Source: Mycocentrospora acerina (lineage: Eukaryota > Ascomycota > Dothideomycetes > Pleosporales). From it: a stretch of DNA of 64,000 nucleotides. The position numbers and the translations under genes are program-made. The stretch's first letter is position 1; each line of letters starts with the position of its first letter. The DNA lies in NCBI GenBank assembly GCA_022701365.1, contig JAKUHH010000129.1, positions 34,152 through 98,151 on the forward strand. Direction: 5' to 3'. Shown here piece by piece: positions 57,535 to 64,000 of the stretch. The notes beneath the pieces were generated by a model. It was not told where the DNA came from and made no database searches. It saw nothing but the letters and a program-made list of their open reading frames with translations.

Positions 57535-60500
57535 GAGTGTAATTCCAGCCTATAAGCTAACAAAAGAGCCGAAGAAGTACTCTGAAGTAACAAAGTAGAG
57601 CAAGATGTCAAGTAAATTTAGGAAGGTGAATGGACATATTATATTAACTAGTGCGATTTAGTGCGATCTATAATTATGACTTTAACTAAGCCTATCACTG
57701 TAGTTGCAACTGTAGACACAACTGTAGCGACGAAGAGCTTGCTGCAGCAAAGCGCGGACTGCATAATATTAGCGAAATAATTCAGCCCGTACTAGTCTTC
57801 TAAATCATGGACCTGTACTATATGTTTATCTATCCTCCCTAATCATAGAGTTTTATAACATAAGGTCCCCTTACTGTAGCTCGCGCTGATAGTGATAAGG
57901 TTGATGGTTCTCTAGTAGAGGTTCGTATGTGGTGCATCTTCTAACAAAGCTCTTGAGGAGGTTTATTAACAGGAGTTCTTTTTAGGTAGGCTTGCAGAAG
58001 AATGATTGAACGATCAGGGTAGCAAAGCGCATGTGAGTATATGGTGACAAAGGCATATTTATGGTCAACACTAAATTACGGTACTTTTCATTAGTTGAAT
58101 GGGCTTTTGAGGGTCTTATTCTCTATCCACAAAGACCATTTGTGCTTAAAGACTTGTTATTCTACACGTTCTAGCTTTAAATATTACTACAGGATAAATA
58201 GTGGAATTTGACATTGCTGTGTTGGGTTTCAAACCCATACCAGATACACAATGTGTACATAACGAACCAGAATATGAGTGAAACGGCGAAGTATACGCTA
58301 AGCAGATAACGGGCTTCTAAACCAAACGCTAAGCAGGTAGCAACAGACTACATTAGCGATCTTGAGCCAAAATACCAATGTGCGAACCTATTTCTGTGGA
58401 ATTCGGAAACTTGATTGCATTCTCCGCAGTTTCGCCATTTCCTTTGCAAACTTCACCACTGTCTTCTTTTTGCGGGAACACTCCATAGTCGCTTGTATAT
58501 TGACATGGGGAGTCGTTCGTCTTTGGTTCATGGACGCTGGGTTGTGTGTTATCGCATCTTTTGTAATTGCTGTATATCACTCTCCTCCTTCTTCTGCTTA
58601 TATGACTATAATACAAATGAGCAAAAAACAATTGAAATATACTTCGCTATACGCAGCTTCATATCGACGTCTTCCATAATCATTTCCAGTGCCCCGGCTT
58701 GCGAAATTTGGCACGCATCTTTCCTAACTTCAATTCGCATGCCGCAGTCGTCTCGATAAAGCCTCTCTGCTCCCTCCTTCGCTGACCATGTCCTGGGCGT
58801 CCATCGCCGCCAGGTCGTGAAATCCTTATTACAACAAGACTCGATCCTCCATGGCGTACCTTACGCTGTTGTCATTGGCTTCACAGCTCGGTCCAATAAG
58901 CACATATCCGTGCGCCTTCTCTGCGACTGATCGGGAGGGAGGGAGAAGGGCTCGAGTCAAATCAGCTCCGTGACATGCACGAATTCATCAACGGCATCAT
59001 CGGACACACGCCCAACTAAACCCTTCCTCACAGCCCCAGCCATCGAATATGCAAGCCCTCAGCAGCGCATAGACAACCCCGACCGCCTCTCCCCAGCAAG
59101 CTCAGCCCCCAATTTCTCTCACATCTAGAAAGTCCTGCAGATCAGCAAAATCTTAACCCCCTTGTGGCTCCTTGGCGTACTCTCCGGAACTATCGGTGTC
59201 GGCACAGGCGGTATGCGTGGCAACACTGTAATATCATCGTCTTTACTGTAAGCCGTTGCCAGCCTACTACGCGATATCCTCAGTGGTGATTGGAGCAAAG
59301 GGGGGACCGGAATCTTGATTTTGTCGAATTCAATGACGTGCTCTTTCGTATCGCTTACGACGTCGTGGTACATGGTCGCTGTAGGATCCGACGTTGTGTT
59401 TGCGCGCGTGATTCTGGGCGGAATTCTACGGTTCCCCGCCGTGTGGAATGTGTTGTTGGTAGGCTGTTTTTCGTCGCCTCATCAGTTCCCCAAGCTCGAA
59501 GTCAGCTCACTATTTTGTACGTCATGTACTTCAGGGGCGTATAAAGAATTGGGCCTTGGGATTGTTTCCAGCAAGCTGAAGTTAAAGTTAAAGTCCAAGA
59601 AGCGACTGGGTGACTTCCAGAAGTCGGCCATTTTGCGCGGAGGTTCTAGGGTCTCTTTTTGGTTTTGGTGGTTGGAGTCCCACGATCGCTGTGTTTCGCT
59701 GCTTGTGCCTTCTGAGTCTTTGACCTCAGAACGCTTCTTGTGCGCGCGTTTGTATGGCGAGGCGCGAACTCGATGGTGTTGCCATACGCAGCGCTTTCAA
59801 GTTGGATAATGCACAACTTCATATCGAGCGTAGCTTGTCGCTGAGTTGCAAGCTCCATCTAGACGTTCTGGTTCATCTCAACATGCGTGCAATTCGTCTG
59901 TCGTAACTGAGTTTTACTCGAAGTTGTATGTGAAGGACGTCACAATTTCAAGGATCGCGGATGAGTGTTGGATAATTCATAGGCTGCGGCAATGGATCCT
60001 TCCGGGCCGTTTAGCAAGTCCAGCATAGTCGCGTCAGATAGGTTCACCTTATGGCTTGTATGCTTTGAAAATCTGCTGTCGTCATGTTAGAATGTGTGTA
60101 CCGGATTTGGAGTGTTCGGTGAATTAAGAAAAGTACCCTATAGTTTCTGTACGATCGTGTGGACAGAAATAGGATGATAATGGAGTAATGGGCAAACGAA
60201 AGGAAAGAAAGATGGCGTCGTCAAGCTTCAATACCTGTTTCGAAGTTTCAGTAAGAAAAGTACAGTTTTGCCACGCCCTAATTGCGTCTACAACCCTACT
60301 CCCTACGCCGCTGTCATTGCGTTCGTGAGCATGGAGGCATTGGCATTGCGAGTGAACACCACAAGTATGGTGGCGTTGCCAGCAACATCATCATTGGCTG
60401 ATAACGGGACGCCAGACATCGGCTACGTGCATTGCATTACCTTCATTATTTGACAAGAGACGCAAAACAGCATAAGACGCTGGTACCTCGCGCTGTCGAC

Positions 60501-60935
60501 GAATTCGGAATAGCGCTGTGTCTACCCGGGGACCTAGACCATGCGCTCACGTGATAAGATTAGGCGCTAATAGCGGGGCCCTAGTACGTTTCCACTACCT
60601 ATCGTTTTTAGTTGCAATCGAGTCACTCGTAACCAAAGAATATCTACGAAAAGAGAGCAAAAGAAAGGGAGCCTTGTTTTCCCATCGGAAGAAAGCATTC
60701 TCTCCCAAGGCCGATCGCTAAGTGTGCTGCCTCAGGCACACACACGGACCCACCTACGAGCGACCCGACGCCTTGAATAGGCAAGCTCACGCTGGGATCA
60801 AAGCGAACAGGAGGAACCCCAAGTATATAATGGTCGTTCCCGCTCCCCTCCACTCAACGTCCCCCTCCACTTTCCCCACCCTCACCAAGCAAAGAACCAA
60901 CTCCAACACTGATCCATCACATTATATCAATCAAC
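57535..60935. other. Region without confidently recognised genes
   Basis: 57535-58350 is AT-rich and empty. 58700-59860 has near-normal composition and several open frames on both strands (minus 59373-59125 and 59858-59646; plus 59315-59809), but no domain, and none joins into a convincing model; it may hold a decayed gene. 60000-60935 is the upstream region of the 513-aa gene, with a TATA-like GTATATAATGG about 110 bp before its ATG. Confidence 0.35.
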
Positions 60936-62477
60936 ATGCCGCTTTGTGAGACCGACCCAGATTTCAAGAGTAAGCTCTTTGAAAAGGCCAAGGCAGCGTT
61001 TAACGCAAAGTTTGGAAATTCCCAATATTTTCTCCCACTGCCGCTCCTCCTCGTCGATGAAGATGCGGAGAAGCAACTGCCATGTCATGAACCTGCCGAG
61101 GAGACCATCGCCATCAGCGCCCACATGTCGGTGCGCATCCGTGCCTTGTACGAGCAGTTGGCCGCCGCCTATAACGAGGTCGAGGATCCGCCAGCCCGCA
61201 TCGGCATCAAGCTCGAAATCCAGCCGCAGAAGTTTGACCCAGAGGAGCCAGATTGCCACCATCGCAGGTATCACTCGCGCCGCCTGCAGCTGCACGACCC
61301 CGAGACACTACCCGATCTGCCCTTTGTAAGCAGCCTGTCCATCAGGTCAAGGCCTGGCTCCAGTGTCGAAAATGCGACAGACATACGCCCTCTGTCTCCC
61401 CTCGTGCCGCTGCAGTGCCTTGTCCACCTGCCGGCTGTCCAAGAGTGGAATGCCCCTTGGTTGTGGGAGCGCCCCATGCCCTCCAACATGCCGAGTAGGG
61501 TGATGCGCGAGCACTACACCTGGCCGTGGGAGGGCCCCCTGCGAGACGCCCGCCACGAGTTCGGCGCCGCCATCATGGACCAGGAGAAGCACCTATGCGG
61601 GAAAAGGATCCCCGCCAGTCTGACCAGGGCCGCACTGCACTTCTGGCCTTTCTTCAATCTCCCCAAGCATGATCAGTCTGTGGCCCGGCCGAACCTGATC
61701 CATCCCGCGAATAAAGACCCGGTGTCTGTCGGTCTGTGCAAGCTCGGTGCGCAGCTAAGCCTGTTCGACGTGCGTGCTGTGGTCACTCCAGACCTGTTCC
61801 CCAGTCCCGAGGCATCAACCGACCAGCAGTGGTCACAGATGCGGCGATTCCGGCTCGAGTTCCATTCCCTCCGTCCAGACGGGCGGTGGTACTTTGTTGG
61901 CCCCGGTGGCGAGGATCCGCACGACTCTGAACAAGGTGGGTACAAGATCTCAGACACAGAACACTACCCCCGCGAAACCGACACGGACGAGGACATGAAC
62001 CTCGACGCCGAGTACGGCGACAACCCGGGTGAGGATTACGATTACGATCTAAACATGTTCCGCACCGAGCCCTGCAGGGAGCGGATCGAGCCCCTACTTG
62101 CGGCGTTTGCGAAATCTCTGCCTCCCGACAATATGCCGAGCCTCGAGGGCGCCGAGATTTTCACGCACCTGTGGTGGGCCCCTTCAGACGACATAGAAGT
62201 CAAGGGATATGGTCTGCCGATGAGAAAGGGCCACAGATGGGGTGTCAAGTTCATTGCTGGGCGTGGTAGTAAAAAGCAGAAGCCCGACGATGCTGCTGCT
62301 GCGGCACTAACAGTACCGGTGGTGCAGTGGCAAGTTGGCGACTGGAGACCCAGCGAGGAGGTCATGAGTCTGTTCGAAAGCCTTGGACGGCAGGAGTGGC
62401 TTGATTTTAAGTGGGAAAAGTATAGAGAAGAGATGGGACGCGACTTACTGGGAAACTCCCAGTCTACACCCATATAG
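60936..62477 (+). CDS. Unrecognised 513-aa protein
   Basis: An intact single-exon frame of 513 aa with start context atcaacATGcc. I do not recognise a named domain. It lacks a signal peptide and membrane spans, so is probably intracellular. Visible features are tryptophan-rich blocks (EWNAPWLWERPMP, HYTWPWEGPL), a conserved-looking core FRLEFHSLRPDGRWYFVGPGG, an acidic Asp/Glu-rich stretch near residues 345-375 (DTDEDMNLDAEYG...DYDYD), and a basic/Ala-rich stretch RGSKKQKPDDAAAAA near 445. The gene is clearly richer in GC than the metabolite cluster genes and has no introns. It may be a lineage-restricted conserved protein of filamentous fungi. No link to neighbours is evident. Confidence 0.82.
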   Translation: MPLCETDPDFKSKLFEKAKAAFNAKFGNSQYFLPLPLLLVDEDAEKQLPCHEPAEETIAISAHMSVRIRALYEQLAAAYNEVEDPPARIGIKLEIQPQKFDPEEPDCHHRRYHSRRLQLHDPETLPDLPFVSSLSIRSRPGSSVENATDIRPLSPLVPLQCLVHLPAVQEWNAPWLWERPMPSNMPSRVMREHYTWPWEGPLRDARHEFGAAIMDQEKHLCGKRIPASLTRAALHFWPFFNLPKHDQSVARPNLIHPANKDPVSVGLCKLGAQLSLFDVRAVVTPDLFPSPEASTDQQWSQMRRFRLEFHSLRPDGRWYFVGPGGEDPHDSEQGGYKISDTEHYPRETDTDEDMNLDAEYGDNPGEDYDYDLNMFRTEPCRERIEPLLAAFAKSLPPDNMPSLEGAEIFTHLWWAPSDDIEVKGYGLPMRKGHRWGVKFIAGRGSKKQKPDDAAAAALTVPVVQWQVGDWRPSEEVMSLFESLGRQEWLDFKWEKYREEMGRDLLGNSQSTPI

Positions 62478-63105
62478 TCGGGCGGGCAACCAGAATCCTT
62501 TGGTGGGAATTTCGAGAACAAGTGGTCTGACACCTTTTTAGAATTGGCTGGTTGAATATGCGATCGCAGCAGCGGAAAGGGCGGAAACGTATGCCCATCA
62601 TCATCGAGGAAGCATCCCAAAGAATTCCGCATATAGTCATCTCAGCAGATGCTCAACATGAACAGTATCAATTGGGAGGGGGTAGTGAAAAGAATACAAG
62701 TCAAGTTTGTGCCACCAATTGTCTGGAGGGGCAGCAAGGAAAATTCCCAGCGGATTGAAAGTAGAGGAAATTACTAATAAAGGGATGTTATCTCCCTAGT
62801 CTGGTTTTAAGGAGTTTGTTGTTTGGAAATTTAGCAGAAAGAGGCTAGTGCATCGGTCGCTTTTGATAGCACTAACTACCCTGGGAGCACTTTTGAGACA
62901 AGACTTCAGATGCACTGTTAAAATCATTTACTTTACACAACTCTTTCTTCTTAGCCCGAAGAAAGTCTATTCTGGAAAATACATCCTTGACGATAATATC
63001 CCTACAAATGGTAGGCTATTCTACCCCCTTGCTTAAGCCTACGCAAAACTATAGATTCCCCACCTCCACGCAATCAGATTATATTACATATCCTAGTAGT
63101 TACTT
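62478..63105. other. Convergent intergenic region
   Basis: Between the 3' ends of the 513-aa gene and the LysM gene. Only short frames without domains; presumably both transcription ends. Confidence 0.45.
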
Positions 63106-63948
63106 CTAGCTAGATACGCCAACACAGTACGCCTGGCCAGGCCAGAAGTTTGTCACGCAATCCCTCGAGACGGCAGGGTTCCAGCTATAAAACTGATCAA
63201 GTGTGATACCGTTGTCATTTGCCATGGACCAGCAGCCGTCGCCGCTCTCCACAACATCCCACTTGTTACAATTAGCCGGCTGGCCGGTATGCGTCGGCGC
63301 GGGCGCCGTCGGATTCGTTGTCGTTGGTTTCGACGACGTAGTGGTAGGGGTACCCCCGACACTAGATCGGCCGACACAGTATGCCTGCCCCAGCCAGAAG
63401 TTGGTAATACAGTCCTTGGAAACAGCAGGGTTCCAGGCGTAGAACTGGTCGACCGAGATGCCGTTGTCGCTGGCTAGAGAACCACAGTTATCGCCTTCTG
63501 CCACGACATCCCACTTGTTACAGTCGGTAGGTTGGCCGGTGTGCGTGGGGGCCGGAGCGGTAGGATTGGCCGTCGCCGACGCTAGGGTCGACGCTGTGGT
63601 CGAAGCAGACTGCGAGGCCGTGGTGCTGATGCCCTGGCCCTCCCTGTGCGTGCAGTACGCCTGTCCCAGCCAGAAGTTCTCGGTACAGTCGTCGCTGACG
63701 GCAGGGTTCCACTCAAGGAACGTCGCAAGGGAGATTCCGGCGTTGTCGGCGACGGACTGGCACGATTCACTGGCAGACACGACGTGCCAGCCGTCACAGT
63801 CTCCCGGCTGGCCCTCGTGCGTGGCCGCTGGCGGCTGGGGCCCGGTCTCGGTCCCAGTGGGCTCCGGCTCCTCGGTGGTGGTTTGTGTGGGTTGCAGACC
63901 CCAGGAGCCGCAGTACCGCAGGCCGACCTGGAACACGCATGCTGGGTC
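63106..63948 (-). CDS. LysM-domain protein, 3' part (three LysM modules), cut by the window end
   Basis: Predicted secreted chitin-oligomer-binding protein. The visible C-terminal 280 residues contain three LysM modules of one pattern: C-x2-W-x-V near the start, GD.C or SESC, then GI...F..WNPAV..DC and FW.GQAYC. The modules are separated by Thr/Ser/Pro-rich linkers (TTTSSKPTTTNPTAPAP) that are likely O-glycosylated; modules 2 and 3 are nearly repeats of each other. The exon probably starts at 63948, just after an acceptor-like ttggtAG; the frame upstream has a stop, and the only in-frame start-like codon (63936) is GTG. The signal peptide and first exon therefore lie beyond 63950 or outside the window. 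Such proteins may hide fungal chitin from host recognition or bind cell wall; which applies here is unknown. Confidence 0.85.
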   Translation of the reverse strand, partial: DPACVFQVGLRYCGSWGLQPTQTTTEEPEPTGTETGPQPPAATHEGQPGDCDGWHVVSASESCQSVADNAGISLATFLEWNPAVSDDCTENFWLGQAYCTHREGQGISTTASQSASTTASTLASATANPTAPAPTHTGQPTDCNKWDVVAEGDNCGSLASDNGISVDQFYAWNPAVSKDCITNFWLGQAYCVGRSSVGGTPTTTSSKPTTTNPTAPAPTHTGQPANCNKWDVVESGDGCWSMANDNGITLDQFYSWNPAVSRDCVTNFWPGQAYCVGVSS

Positions 63949-64000
63949 CTACCAATTATTTATCGGATGTTTTTCGATGAAAACCCAGTGGCACGGCTCG

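Noticed and set aside
58220..58245. GGGTTTCAAACCC resembling a tRNA T-arm.
   Set aside because: The stem does not pair as a five-base T-stem and no acceptor, D or anticodon arms can be placed around it.

Overview
The window is nuclear DNA of a filamentous ascomycete (Pezizomycotina). Genes carry many short GT-AG introns (46-138 nt). Gene-rich blocks near 50% GC alternate with AT-rich, transposon-filled blocks that carry the stop-codon scars of repeat-induced point mutation (RIP). The gene families are fungal: an iterative highly reducing polyketide synthase (PKS), a BAHD-type acyltransferase, NmrA, LysM and Tad-like LINEs. I cannot name the species.

Region 1 (1-26.5 kb) is a secondary-metabolite gene cluster. 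It holds a 2,485-aa PKS (KS-AT-DH-cMeT-ER-KR-ACP, no releasing domain), a 2-oxoglutarate/Fe(II) oxygenase, a BAHD/trichothecene-3-O-acetyltransferase-like enzyme, an FAD monooxygenase whose reading frame runs through introns into an MFS exporter (predicted 975-aa fusion), an unrecognised 230-aa protein, a stand-alone LovC/ToxD-like enoyl reductase, an NAD(P)-dependent aldehyde/ketone reductase and, at the edge, a DUF2306 membrane protein. No pathway transcription factor is visible. Every upstream region from the PKS to the reductase carries TCGGAGT/CGGAGTA-type sites, so the cluster is probably co-regulated by one zinc-cluster regulator encoded elsewhere. The likely logic is: PKS plus reductases build a methylated reduced chain, the oxygenases hydroxylate or rearrange it, the acyltransferase caps it and the MFS half exports it.

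Region 2 (26.5-46 kb) is an AT-rich transposon island. It contains a 6.4-kb RIP-inactivated LINE inserted inside a solo LTR (both with target-site duplications), a 5'-truncated second LINE copy, further solo LTRs, 129-bp LTR-like elements with 5-bp duplications, a less mutated Tad-like remnant on the minus strand and a DDE transposase fragment. Between them sits an intact two-exon gene for a 64-aa secreted six-cysteine protein (39345-39589), an effector-like candidate. The big LINE lacks TGA and TGG completely and has almost no TCA or CCA over about 6.2 kb, which indicates a pyrimidine-CpA-restricted mutation process.

Region 3 (46-49 kb) has a divergent SDR / NmrA pair. Region 4 (49-60.9 kb) is again repeat-rich and holds a third, short LINE copy, a broken cytochrome P450, remnants of a pogo-like transposase and of an NLR-type WD40 protein, and an exact 179-bp duplication around a single N that looks like an unmerged assembly join. 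Region 5 (60.9-64 kb) has an intact unrecognised 513-aa gene and the 3' part of a three-LysM secreted protein cut off by the window end.
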